Shown here: positions 16,104 to 25,781 of the stretch, in pieces
Position numbering within the stretch: the first letter of the stretch is position 1
Layout of the letters: every line of letters starts with the position of its first letter
Assembly: GCA_018882735.1 (NCBI GenBank)
Contig: VERH01000004.1
Span: 1-52,366, forward strand
DNA from: Candidatus Nanopelagicaceae bacterium
GTDB taxonomy: Bacteria > Actinomycetota > Actinomycetes > Nanopelagicales > Nanopelagicaceae
Length of the DNA: 52,366 bases
Direction: 5' to 3'
The notes under the pieces: generated by a model
Databases searched by the model: none
What the model saw: the letters and a program-made list of their open reading frames with translations, nothing else
Told to the model about the DNA's origin: nothing
Position numbers and translations under genes: made by a program

Positions 16104-16126
16104 TTATGCGTGGATTTAACGCATAA
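16104..16126 (-). terminator. Hairpin over the stop codon of the distal ABC-2 permease
   Basis: TTATGCGT and ACGCATAA form a perfect 8-bp stem with a 7-nt loop that includes the stop codon (16116-16118). No T-run follows, so its role as terminator is doubtful. Confidence 0.4.
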
Positions 16127-16937
16127 ATAGATCGCGTAAGCGTCGCGTTGTAAAAAATAGACCTAACACAATCATCACTAAGAAGTAACTTAAATGAGAG
16201 AAACTTGAGAAATCTATAACACCAAACCAGATATCTCTAATTAATTCAATTCCATGCCAAGTTGGCAGTAATTTTATTGTGAATTCTAACCAATCCGGGT
16301 AGACCGAGATGGGATAGAGCGATCCGGAAAATAGAAACATTGGGAGTAGCACAATATTTATCAAGCCCATCTGTTGGTAAGTTTTAAAGTAAGAAGTAAT
16401 TGCCATACCAAATGATGCAAAACCAAAGGCAATTAAGACTGCAGCTGGGATAGCAAGGAGCGCGCTCCAACTAGGAACAAGTCCAAGCGGCGCAGTGATC
16501 AACATAAAGGCGATGGAATATGAAAGTCCCCGGAAGAGCGCCCAGATAATTTCACCAAGAGCGACATCCAGCGGACCAAGTGGCGTTGCGAGCATGCCTT
16601 GATAGAGCTTGCTCTCATTTAATTTAAAAAAGACATTCCAAGTAGAGTCATAGATAGCGCCATTCATTGCGCTCGTTGCCAATAATCCAGGTGCAATGAA
16701 TACGGTGTAATCAACTGCGCCGGCGCTAGTTGAGATATCGCCAATCAGCGCTCCCATGCCATAGCCAAAAGCAAGGAGATATAGAACGGGCTCAATGAAG
16801 CCGGTGGCGATGGGGACCCAGGTGGAAGAGCGGAGTGCGATAGAGGCGCGTTCAATAATTGCGCGGGCTCTACCCGCATAAATCTGGTGGCCCGGCTTAT
16901 CAGCGCGAGCATCAGCAATCTCAACAGCGCTTCTCAT
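16116..16937 (-). CDS. ABC-2 type exporter permease (distal)
   Basis: A 273-residue membrane protein with a cytoplasmic N-terminus (about 35 residues) and six helices. It has the ABC-2/DrrB-like features: a GLLATSAMNGA-type stretch after the second helix, a LGPLDVALGE loop and an LFSGSLYPI segment before the last extracellular loop. Its ATG overlaps the stop of the preceding permease by 4 bp. With that permease and the DrrA-type ATPase it forms a heterodimeric exporter, possibly for a lipid, polymer or drug. The substrate is unknown. Confidence 0.85.
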   Translation of the reverse strand: MRSAVEIADARADKPGHQIYAGRARAIIERASIALRSSTWVPIATGFIEPVLYLLAFGYGMGALIGDISTSAGAVDYTVFIAPGLLATSAMNGAIYDSTWNVFFKLNESKLYQGMLATPLGPLDVALGEIIWALFRGLSYSIAFMLITAPLGLVPSWSALLAIPAAVLIAFGFASFGMAITSYFKTYQQMGLINIVLLPMFLFSGSLYPISVYPDWLEFTIKLLPTWHGIELIRDIWFGVIDFSSFSHLSYFLVMIVLGLFFTTRRLRDLFMR

Positions 16938-17746
16938 TTGAGTAACCTATTTGTGAATCGGATATTGGAGATCTTGATGCCAACTATCAACATCGCAGTA
17001 AGGAAAAGAAAATGAATTGTGAGCATCGTTCCTGATAATTCCTGTCCGTAACCAAAGTAGCGACCGAGTTCGGTCGTATGCCATAGAGGTGAGATCCAAC
17101 CGATTGGCTGGAGATAGATTGGCATATTAGTTAGCGGGAAGAAGGTGCCCGAGAAGAGAAATAGTGGGGTAATGACAAGTCGTCCTAAGACCGTCAAGAA
17201 ATAATCATCTTTCTTCACTCCAGCCACAATTCCCATCATGAGCGCGCCAAAAGCAGCGCCGCCGTACATCGCAACGAACACAGAGATCCAACTATCTTGC
17301 AATGAGAGCACTCCAAAGGCGACTAACAAAATCCAATAAACAAAGACGCTAAAAGCAACACGCACTAAGGCTGCAAGAAAAACTCCTAGTGCAATTTGCG
17401 GACCAGTAATCGGGGTTGAGTTAATTGCATAGAACATTTTTCGCCATTTGAAACCCTCCATAACCGGAAATACGGTTTCATCCATCGCGCCCAAGAGCGC
17501 AGTGTTGGCAAGAAGGGCTGGTGCAATAAAAACAATGTATTCAACGCCGCCAGTTCCTGAAGTTCCAGAATTTTCGGTTACGAGAATTCCAATTCCAATA
17601 CCGATAGCAACTAGATAAAAGAGCGGATTGCCAACAGCAACTACTGTGATGATGCCCTTCCATTTAGACATCTGGCGGATTCGAGACTCAGCCACATATA
17701 AAGCGCCATTGCGCCGGATATTTTCGACGCTAACTCCGGAATTCAT
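16934..17746 (-). CDS. ABC-2 type exporter permease (proximal)
   Basis: A 270-residue paralogue of the next permease, with about six helices. Shared landmarks are FIAPALLANTALLGAMDE, a TGPQIALG loop and LFSGTFFPLTNMP before the final loop. Overlap with the ATPase gene is 4 bp upstream, and with the second permease 4 bp downstream, so all three subunits are translationally coupled. Two permeases with one ATPase is the usual make-up of actinobacterial daunorubicin-resistance-type exporters. Confidence 0.85.
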   Translation of the reverse strand: MNSGVSVENIRRNGALYVAESRIRQMSKWKGIITVVAVGNPLFYLVAIGIGIGILVTENSGTSGTGGVEYIVFIAPALLANTALLGAMDETVFPVMEGFKWRKMFYAINSTPITGPQIALGVFLAALVRVAFSVFVYWILLVAFGVLSLQDSWISVFVAMYGGAAFGALMMGIVAGVKKDDYFLTVLGRLVITPLFLFSGTFFPLTNMPIYLQPIGWISPLWHTTELGRYFGYGQELSGTMLTIHFLFLTAMLIVGIKISNIRFTNRLLK

Positions 17747-18669
17747 TCGATCAGCGATCTTCCAGTTAGTCGGAGAAAGACATCTTCAAGGGAGCTTCGG
17801 CGGACCAACGAAGTATTTGGGTGAAGCTTCTTTGCGGCGATCGCTTCGAGAAGTAATTCACCATCTTCAACATAGAGCAGGATTCTGTCGGGAAGCTCTT
17901 CGATTCGCTCGCACATCTCGCGCAAGATCGGCGCTACCTCTTTGTTACGGTCGGAGCCGAAACGAACTTCAAGAACCTCTCGGGTTGCGTACTTCTTAAT
18001 CAACTCAGCTGGAGAGCCCTCCGCCATGATCTTTCCTTTATCCATAACAACCAAGCGATCACAGAGTTGTTCGGCTTCATCCATGAAATGGGTAGTAATA
18101 ATCAAGGTAACGCCATCTTCTTTTAATCTAAATAAGCGATCCCACAGGATATGGCGGGCTTGCGGATCTAAACCAGTTGTTGGCTCATCGAGCATCAAGA
18201 TGTCAGGTTCGCTCACCAAAGCGCGCGCGATAGTGAGGCGGCGCTTCATTCCACCACTAAGGGCTTCTACCTTTACATCCTTCTTCTCTTCTAATTGAGC
18301 GAAGGCAAGTAGCTCTTCTACCTTCTTATTTACAAACTTCTTGCTTAACCCAAAATATCTTCCATAGATATATAAGTTCTCAGTAACAGTTAGCTCGGTA
18401 TCAAGGTTGTCTTGTTGTGGGACTACTCCTAGATGAGCGCGGACTTGGGGGCCATGTTCTTCCGGGTCCCGACCAAGGATTGAGATAGTTCCAGAAGTAC
18501 GGCGTGATGTTGCAGCGATAATCCGCATCGTCGTTGATTTGCCGGCGCCATTAGGGCCAAGTAGTCCAAAGGATTCACCTTTGGCCACATCGAAATCGAT
18601 TCCATCAACAGCTGTGAAATCGCCGAATTTCTTAGTTAGGCCACGCGCAGAAATGAGTGATTCAGACAC
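17743..18669 (-). CDS. ABC-2 exporter ATP-binding protein (DrrA family)
   Basis: A 308-residue ATPase with Walker A GPNGAGKS (38-45), signature LSGGM (137-141), Walker B ending D161-E162 and a histidine switch in TTHFMDEAEQL. The C-terminal extension with SLEDVFLRLTGRSL is characteristic of DrrA/NodI-type exporters. GTG is the start: TAGGAT lies exactly 6 nt upstream and there is no ribosome site. It powers the two following permeases. Confidence 0.9.
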   Translation of the reverse strand: MSESLISARGLTKKFGDFTAVDGIDFDVAKGESFGLLGPNGAGKSTTMRIIAATSRRTSGTISILGRDPEEHGPQVRAHLGVVPQQDNLDTELTVTENLYIYGRYFGLSKKFVNKKVEELLAFAQLEEKKDVKVEALSGGMKRRLTIARALVSEPDILMLDEPTTGLDPQARHILWDRLFRLKEDGVTLIITTHFMDEAEQLCDRLVVMDKGKIMAEGSPAELIKKYATREVLEVRFGSDRNKEVAPILREMCERIEELPDRILLYVEDGELLLEAIAAKKLHPNTSLVRRSSLEDVFLRLTGRSLIE

Positions 18670-18672
18670 TGA

Positions 18673-20145
<1,473 letters not shown>

Positions 20146-20149
20146 GAAA

Positions 20150-21307
20150 TTAAGCCGCTTTGGCGTAGCGGGCGGCAGGAATTAAAGCGACAGTAAGCAC
20201 CACAAGCAAGAAAAGCGCCCATCGAAGTTCTACTAACTCAGCTAAGAAACCAATTAGCGGTGGACCAATTACGAAACCAAAATAAGAAACTCCAGAAACT
20301 CGAGCGATTGCTTGGGATGGCGCAATAACTCCTTGATATTTAGTACTAGCTAGCGTTCCGGCCGCGCTAAACATGAGTGGGATAACTACCGATAGACCGA
20401 TTCCAAGTAAGAACCAAGCAAGCATCAACATCGGTATTCCACCAACGATTAACCCAATAGCAAGTCCAAGTCCTGCGATGCTGCCACCAGATGCGATCAC
20501 TTTAGAGGCGCCAAAGCGATGAGCAAGATAATCACCAGAGAAGCGACCGATCACCATCGCTAGCGTGAAGAAAATAAAAGGAAGGGTTGAGACAAAGGGA
20601 GTGGCATCGAAGGCATCGCGGGCTAGGACTCCGCCCCAATCGCCGGCTGCGCCTTCACTCAACGCAGCGAAGAGTCCGAAGATTCCAAAGATCCAGAAGA
20701 TGATGGGCGATTTCGCTTTTTTCTCTTTGGTGATTGGATGTTGATCGATAGTTGCTGGAAGTAGTAATGACTTTATAGCAAAGGCAACTATTAGATAGAG
20801 AAGAGAAAAAGTGATTGCTTGAGTTAGCGGTGAAACTTCATATTGCGATAGAGCGCCACCAATAATTCCACCAATAAAAGTTCCAACCGAGAACATCGCA
20901 TGGAAAGTGCTCATTAGCCGCCTTCCAGCGCCTTGCTCAATTACTACCGCATGTGCATTCATTGCAACATCTTGTGTAGCCAACATAAATCCGAAGACGA
21001 AGAAAGCGAACCAAGTGAATTGCAGCGAGGGAAGTAATCCAACGAGCGGTAGCGAGATAGCGATGCCGATAGTTCCCCAAAAAGTGACGGGCGCACTCCC
21101 GTAACGGGCGCTATTTCGGCCGGCTGGACGTAGAGCTAGGAAGACGCCAATTGAGATAAATAGCAGTGAGAGACCCAAGGTTCCATCCGAGATGCCAAGA
21201 ATTTTCTTGATGTCAGGGATACGGGCGACGAATGTCCCGGCGGTAAAGCCATTAACAACAAATGCGAGGGTTACCCCGATCCGCGCTCTACGCAGGCTCT
21301 CGTCCAT
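20150..21307 (-). CDS. MFS transporter
   Basis: A 385-residue protein with about 12 hydrophobic helices. The first loop carries the pattern GTFVARIPDIKKILGISDG, common to the YbjJ-like branch of the major facilitator superfamily, and RYGSAPV follows in the 2-3 loop region. Substrate unknown; members are annotated as sugar or drug transporters. The ATG is preceded by TAGGCT at a 9-nt distance, so the leader is very short. There is no ribosome site. Confidence 0.85.
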   Translation of the reverse strand: MDESLRRARIGVTLAFVVNGFTAGTFVARIPDIKKILGISDGTLGLSLLFISIGVFLALRPAGRNSARYGSAPVTFWGTIGIAISLPLVGLLPSLQFTWFAFFVFGFMLATQDVAMNAHAVVIEQGAGRRLMSTFHAMFSVGTFIGGIIGGALSQYEVSPLTQAITFSLLYLIVAFAIKSLLLPATIDQHPITKEKKAKSPIIFWIFGIFGLFAALSEGAAGDWGGVLARDAFDATPFVSTLPFIFFTLAMVIGRFSGDYLAHRFGASKVIASGGSIAGLGLAIGLIVGGIPMLMLAWFLLGIGLSVVIPLMFSAAGTLASTKYQGVIAPSQAIARVSGVSYFGFVIGPPLIGFLAELVELRWALFLLVVLTVALIPAARYAKAA

Positions 21308-21383
21308 AAGTTGCGAAGCCTACCCAGCAAAGGTTGAATTCAGATTAAAGAATCTCTCAGGAAAAAGTGAAAGTGTCCACCCC

Positions 21384-22496
21384 ATGAATTCTGTCTCTAC
21401 ATTTACCAAGGTAATGAGTGGTTTTGTAATGGGCGCCGTTGTCGCCGGCGGAGTGGCTGTTGCCGTAACGCCCGATACGCCACCAACAAAAGTTTGCGTT
21501 GATAATCGCACTAAAGCCATATTTGCAAGTACCGATGGAAGCTGCGCTAAGACACGAACCCTTATGGAGATTGTTGGTGCATCACTTGATGTGCAAACTA
21601 TCGCTTCTGCGGTCTCTCCTTCTGTTGTTTCAATTGCAGTAAATGGACTAACTGGCAATGGCACTGGATCTGGAGTTATCTATCGCTCAACTGGGAGCAA
21701 CTCATTTATCATCACAAACAACCATGTGATTGCATCCGCAGCCCAAAGTGGCACGGTGCGAGTAGAGCTAAACAACGGTGATTTAGAAGCTGCGACGATT
21801 GTGGGTCGCGATTCTGCATATGACATCGCAGTACTTCGAATCAATCGTGGAAACTTGAGAGCAATCAAAGTTGGTAATTCCAATAAACTCGTAATCGGCG
21901 AACCCGTCGTTGCATTCGGTTCCCCACTTGGACTCTCAGGAACCGTTACAAGCGGAATTGTTTCCGCCCTAAATCGCCCGGTAACCACAGGGAGCACAGG
22001 CGCTGAATCATTTATAGATGCCATCCAAACAGATGCCGCTATCAACCCCGGGAATTCTGGAGGCCCACTCGTTGATGCAACTGGTGCGCTCGTTGGAATT
22101 AATTCTGCGATTGCAACGCTAAGCGGTGGCGCAACCGGTTCGATTGGTCTTGGGTTCTCTATTCCTATCAATCAAGCAAAGCGCGTTGTTGATGAGATCA
22201 TCGAGACTGGAAAATCATCTCGCCCATTCCTCGGAATTAACTTCGATCCCGCCTTCACTGGCCAGGGAGCGCGAATCCTTCGCCTTGTTGAGGGCGAAGC
22301 CGCAGCCAAAGCTGGCATCCCAGCTGGCGCTGTGATCCGCGAGATTGAAGGTCGCAAGATCAACGATCTTGTTGCCGCAATCGTTCGGATTCGCTCATTC
22401 GCTCCGGGAGATACGGTGAAGATAACCGTTGATTTACCGGGCAATGGTGGCAAGCGCACCTTTGACGTAGTTCTCGGCAAATCAGATTCAATCTAG
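21384..22496 (+). CDS. HtrA/DegP-like serine protease with PDZ domain
   Basis: A 370-residue membrane-anchored protease. A single hydrophobic segment (residues 10-28) anchors it, then a short cysteine-containing linker (C38, C54). The trypsin-like domain carries the triad H114 (TNNHV), D147 (YDIAVL) and S225 (NPGNSGGP). A single PDZ domain covers about residues 275-365. These proteases degrade or refold damaged exported proteins. An open frame extends upstream to 21192, but the extra residues run antisense through the MFS gene, and only the ATG at 21384 gives a sensible anchor. No clear ribosome site lies in front of it. Confidence 0.88.
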   Translation: MNSVSTFTKVMSGFVMGAVVAGGVAVAVTPDTPPTKVCVDNRTKAIFASTDGSCAKTRTLMEIVGASLDVQTIASAVSPSVVSIAVNGLTGNGTGSGVIYRSTGSNSFIITNNHVIASAAQSGTVRVELNNGDLEAATIVGRDSAYDIAVLRINRGNLRAIKVGNSNKLVIGEPVVAFGSPLGLSGTVTSGIVSALNRPVTTGSTGAESFIDAIQTDAAINPGNSGGPLVDATGALVGINSAIATLSGGATGSIGLGFSIPINQAKRVVDEIIETGKSSRPFLGINFDPAFTGQGARILRLVEGEAAAKAGIPAGAVIREIEGRKINDLVAAIVRIRSFAPGDTVKITVDLPGNGGKRTFDVVLGKSDSI

Positions 22497-22505
22497 CTTT
22501 GAGCG

Positions 22506-22534
22506 GCGGAGTTGCGAGAATTTCGTGACTCCGC
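22506..22534 (+). terminator. Hairpin after the HtrA gene
   Basis: GCGGAGT and ACTCCGC form a 7-bp stem around a 15-nt loop, 10 bp after the HtrA stop codon. There is no T-run directly after it, so it is a weak terminator candidate. Confidence 0.45.
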
Positions 22535-22587
22535 ACTGCTAGGTTCTGCTTTAAGTTAGCTTAGGTTAGAGACAGAAAGGAAGCGCA

Positions 22588-23526
22588 TTGGGTAACGAAC
22601 ACAACGACGATGAGACAAATGAAGAGATCATCACTGAAGAGATGTTGTGGGAACGGATACCTGAGACGCAAGGCATAGATCGCGCAAGTACTTATTACGA
22701 ATTAAGCGCACGAATTTATGCACGTGGCCAATATGACGAAGCCCTCGCTCTAGCTGAGACAGCCCGAGATATTTATTCTGAGTTAGGTAACGCGGCGCCA
22801 CGCGAAGGATTGGCCCAGGCGTATAGCGCTATTGGTTATAACTTAAATCAATTGAAGCGGATGAGTGAAGCTGCTTCAGCAATGAGTAAAGCCGTTGAGT
22901 TGCTCCGCGAAAACAAATCTCCAATGGCACTTGAACTTGCCTGCACCCTTGGTGAATGGTGGTACTCATCTAAAGAGTATTCCAAGACGATTGAATGTAT
23001 GGAGGAATGCGCCCGCGAACATCTTGTTGATGGAAATGAATTAGGCGCCGCTAATGACTTCTATTTGATTGGTTGTGCTTGGCGAGAGTTAAAGGATTAC
23101 AAAGCCGCGATTGAAACTTTCATCGAGGCCCGTACCTATTTCAAGCATGCCCATGAGGTAATCCAAGTTGCAAGATGCGACCAGAAACTTGCGCATTGCT
23201 ACGTTGAATTAGGTAATGCCGAAGAGGCGCTCCGCTATGCCCAAAAATCCTCGGATGTCTTCGCTACCGCACATGATCAACGCCGCCTTACTTATGCTTC
23301 CTTTGAGCTCGGAAGAGCCCAAGTCCTAAATGGCGAGGTAGAAGAAGGTCTATCCACGCTAGAACGAGTTTTAGATGTGGCTACTGAAAGTGAGCCGCGC
23401 GATTTCGAATTTATCGTCGCAATCGAAAAGCGGATCGCTGAGATCCTTCATTCGATTGGGCGAAGCGAGGAAGCGATAGAAATCGAGCGTCGGATCGCCT
23501 CAGTTTCTGAGATTCTCGAGGATTAG
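22588..23526 (+). CDS. TPR-repeat cytoplasmic protein
   Basis: A 312-residue soluble, acidic, helical protein with repeating TPR-like units (for example TYYELSARIYARGQYDEAL and later repeats about every 35-40 residues). TPR arrays are protein-docking scaffolds; no catalytic domain is present. The start is TTG, well supported by GAAAGGAA about 6 nt upstream, and TAGGTT (22562-22567) places a promoter just before it. It is co-transcribed with the phosphatase gene, whose GTG overlaps its stop codon by 1 bp. Confidence 0.85.
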   Translation: MGNEHNDDETNEEIITEEMLWERIPETQGIDRASTYYELSARIYARGQYDEALALAETARDIYSELGNAAPREGLAQAYSAIGYNLNQLKRMSEAASAMSKAVELLRENKSPMALELACTLGEWWYSSKEYSKTIECMEECAREHLVDGNELGAANDFYLIGCAWRELKDYKAAIETFIEARTYFKHAHEVIQVARCDQKLAHCYVELGNAEEALRYAQKSSDVFATAHDQRRLTYASFELGRAQVLNGEVEEGLSTLERVLDVATESEPRDFEFIVAIEKRIAEILHSIGRSEEAIEIERRIASVSEILED

Positions 23527-24029
23527 TGGCGCTTCCCGATCTCTCGTACCTAAAAGGGCGCGAGAACTTAATAATCACGATGGTCTGCTACGGAAACATC
23601 TGTCGTTCGCCGATGGCCGCCGCAGTTCTACATAACAAAGTAGCGAAGATTGAAAGCCCACAGATCTTGGTTGATTCGGCCGGAACATCTAATTGGCATG
23701 TTGGCCAAGGACCGAACCCGCCTTCTAAGCGAGTTTGGGAGAACGCCGGTTATAAATTTGAACATATCGCTTCACAATTTAATTATCCAAGGTTGGTTTC
23801 AGCCGATCTTGTACTAGTTATGGATAACCATAATCATCAAGAAGTATCTAAGTTTGTTACTAGCGATGAAGAAGAGAAGAAGATTTATTATCTACGCCAA
23901 TTTGATCCAACTGATCCAGATTCTTTGGAAGTCCCAGACCCTTATTCACTTCCAGATTCAGCATTTGAAGAAGTCTTAACGATGGTCGAGCGCGCCACAG
24001 ATGGGTTAATCGAAGCCCTACTTCGCTAA
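23526..24029 (+). CDS. Low-molecular-weight protein-tyrosine phosphatase
   Basis: A 167-residue cytoplasmic phosphatase. The P-loop is C21-x5-R27-S28 in VCYGNICRS; the general acid is D138 in PDPYSLPD. The family removes phosphate from tyrosine residues; related proteins also include arginine phosphatases. GTG start overlapping the TPR stop (TAGTG), so the two are probably translated together, and the TPR protein may present its substrate. The 3' end overlaps the convergent SpoU gene by 12 bp. Confidence 0.92.
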   Translation: MALPDLSYLKGRENLIITMVCYGNICRSPMAAAVLHNKVAKIESPQILVDSAGTSNWHVGQGPNPPSKRVWENAGYKFEHIASQFNYPRLVSADLVLVMDNHNHQEVSKFVTSDEEEKKIYYLRQFDPTDPDSLEVPDPYSLPDSAFEEVLTMVERATDGLIEALLR

Positions 24030-24659
24030 GTGCTGCATTCCCCACGCATACATCGCAATTGCGCCGGCGGCTGAGGCATTCATTGATCGAGTCGATCCAT
24101 ATTGGGTAATCGCAAGGACCCTAGAGCATGCGCTTACCGCTTCATCAGACATCCCCGCACCTTCTTGGCCAAATAAAAGTACACACTCTCTCGGCAATTT
24201 TGCGCTCTCAAGTGAGGTAGATGTTGCGACATTATCTATTCCAATGATTTCAATCTTCCGTTCATCAAACCAAGCTTTGAAATCAGCAACATCAGGATGA
24301 TGAATCACATGAAGATATTTATCGGTGACCATCGCACCACGGCGATTCCAATCCCGCTTTCCAACAATATGAACACTTGCGACATTAAATGCATTTGCGG
24401 TTCGCACGATGGAGCCAATATTCAAGTCGTGCTGCCAATTCTCAATGGCGATTCGAAGCGGATTTCGCCTCTTATCCAAATCGGCAACGATCGCAGCAAC
24501 GCTCCAATAACGGTAGTGGTCTAAAACATTACGGCGATCGCCATTTTCAAGAAGTTCTGGGTCGTACTGTTCGCCAGTTGGCCATGGTTTTGGATGTGGG
24601 CCAACGCCAACCACGGGATAAAACTCACCCGGTCCGATTTCTGCGGGCGGAAGGGTCAT
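24018..24659 (-). CDS. SpoU/TrmH-family RNA 2'-O-methyltransferase
   Basis: A 213-residue SPOUT methyltransferase. The three family motifs are visible: NIGSIVRTANAF near residue 81, LLFGQEGAGMS near residue 163 and GSTRSMNASAAGAIAMY near residue 189. The last two make the knotted S-adenosylmethionine site. Target (tRNA or rRNA) not determinable by eye. The ATG overlaps the stop of the amidohydrolase gene by 4 bp, so the two are translationally coupled. Confidence 0.9.
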   Translation of the reverse strand: MTLPPAEIGPGEFYPVVGVGPHPKPWPTGEQYDPELLENGDRRNVLDHYRYWSVAAIVADLDKRRNPLRIAIENWQHDLNIGSIVRTANAFNVASVHIVGKRDWNRRGAMVTDKYLHVIHHPDVADFKAWFDERKIEIIGIDNVATSTSLESAKLPRECVLLFGQEGAGMSDEAVSACSRVLAITQYGSTRSMNASAAGAIAMYAWGMQHLAK

Positions 24660-25759
24660 AAGTTCGTTAGCAATTCCCGCGCTTTATCAACGATTGCACG
24701 TTGGTGCGGCTGGAGATCTTGGCCGGGATAATCATTTCCATGCGCAAATGGATCAGATAATTTTGTGACGCCGCTTAACGCCTGCAAAACGAAGAGCCCA
24801 CAGAAAGGAGCGTAAGTAGCGCTGTAACCACCTTCATGGGTCATCATCAATTTACCGCCACACACTTCTTCGGCAACCTCCATCAACTTTCTAGTTAGAT
24901 TCTTATAACCCTCTGCGGTAATCATCATCCGGCCAAGTGGATCTAAGTAAGCTGAATCAAAACCTGATGCCACCACAACTATGTCTGGCTTGAATTTTCT
25001 AATTGCTGGAACCACAACTTCATCAAAAGCATAGTAATAACCACCAACCCCGGTCCCAGCAGGAAGTGGAATATTTATATTTGTTCCCACGCCCACCACA
25101 TCAATATCTCCAGTGTCATGTGGATAGAGTCGATCTTGATGTAGGGAAATCGTCAAAACATCTTTATCGTTAATGAATATCGACTCAGTTCCATTTCCAT
25201 GATGCACATCCCAATCTACGGCTACAACTCGTAGCCCCGGATTCAATTTCTTAGCAACTCCAATTGCGACTGCAAGATTTGAGAAAATGCAATAACCCAT
25301 ACCTCGCTCGCGCACCGCATGATGTCCTGGAGGACGGATTAGCGCGTAGCCATTCTTTACTTGACCTGAGAGCACCGCATCTAATAACTCGATTGCACCG
25401 CCTGCGGCGAGAGCGGCAATTTCGTAACCACCACGTGCAAAAGGAGTTGTTAGATCTCCTCCATCACCACCTAATCGAGTAGCGCTCTCTTTCTTTATTC
25501 GCTCAATATGCTCTTTCGTGTGAACTGTTGTTAATTCATTATCAGTTGCTTTGCGCGGTGCAATCCGCGTTAGCTCATCAATTAACCCAGAGACAACTAC
25601 CAACTCATGGATTCGCTTCTTAGTCTCAGCATGCTCATAGTTTCGATACGGTTGTAAACCAGCGCCAGGATCAGATGGCATATCTCCTACATATGTTCCC
25701 GTGTCATGCCAGCCAAATATCTCGTGATAAACGTAACCAGTTTTCATACCCGTTGCCAT
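24656..25759 (-). CDS. HDAC-family deacetylase (acetoin-utilisation / acetylpolyamine amidohydrolase type)
   Basis: A 367-residue zinc amidohydrolase. Landmarks in order are RPPGHH, DWDVHHGNGT, SGFDS (zinc ligands in the two D-containing motifs) and EGGYS near the end. In bacteria the family removes acetyl groups from proteins (AcuC) or from acetylpolyamines. The polyamine-type importer in this window makes the second role attractive but unproven. An open frame extends 32 codons further upstream, but the ATG at 25759 has TACTAT exactly 6 nt before it, and the longer version would run through the divergent gene, so 25759 is preferred. Confidence 0.88.
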   Translation of the reverse strand: MATGMKTGYVYHEIFGWHDTGTYVGDMPSDPGAGLQPYRNYEHAETKKRIHELVVVSGLIDELTRIAPRKATDNELTTVHTKEHIERIKKESATRLGGDGGDLTTPFARGGYEIAALAAGGAIELLDAVLSGQVKNGYALIRPPGHHAVRERGMGYCIFSNLAVAIGVAKKLNPGLRVVAVDWDVHHGNGTESIFINDKDVLTISLHQDRLYPHDTGDIDVVGVGTNINIPLPAGTGVGGYYYAFDEVVVPAIRKFKPDIVVVASGFDSAYLDPLGRMMITAEGYKNLTRKLMEVAEEVCGGKLMMTHEGGYSATYAPFCGLFVLQALSGVTKLSDPFAHGNDYPGQDLQPHQRAIVDKARELLTNL

Positions 25760-25765
25760 GTGCCG

Positions 25766-25775
25766 ATAGTAATCT
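25766..25775. promoter_or_regulatory. Overlapping divergent -10 elements TACTAT / TAATCT
   Basis: Minus-strand TACTAT (25771-25766) lies 6 nt before the ATG at 25759. Plus-strand TAATCT (25770-25775) lies 6 nt before the GTG at 25782. The two hexamers share 2 bp. Both mRNAs would be leaderless, and RNA polymerase cannot occupy both at once. Confidence 0.75.
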
Positions 25776-25781
25776 TCCCGG

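Noticed and set aside
21192-21383. Longer N-terminus for the HtrA protease
   Set aside because: The added 64 residues run antisense to the start of the MFS gene and precede a good membrane anchor at the ATG 21384.
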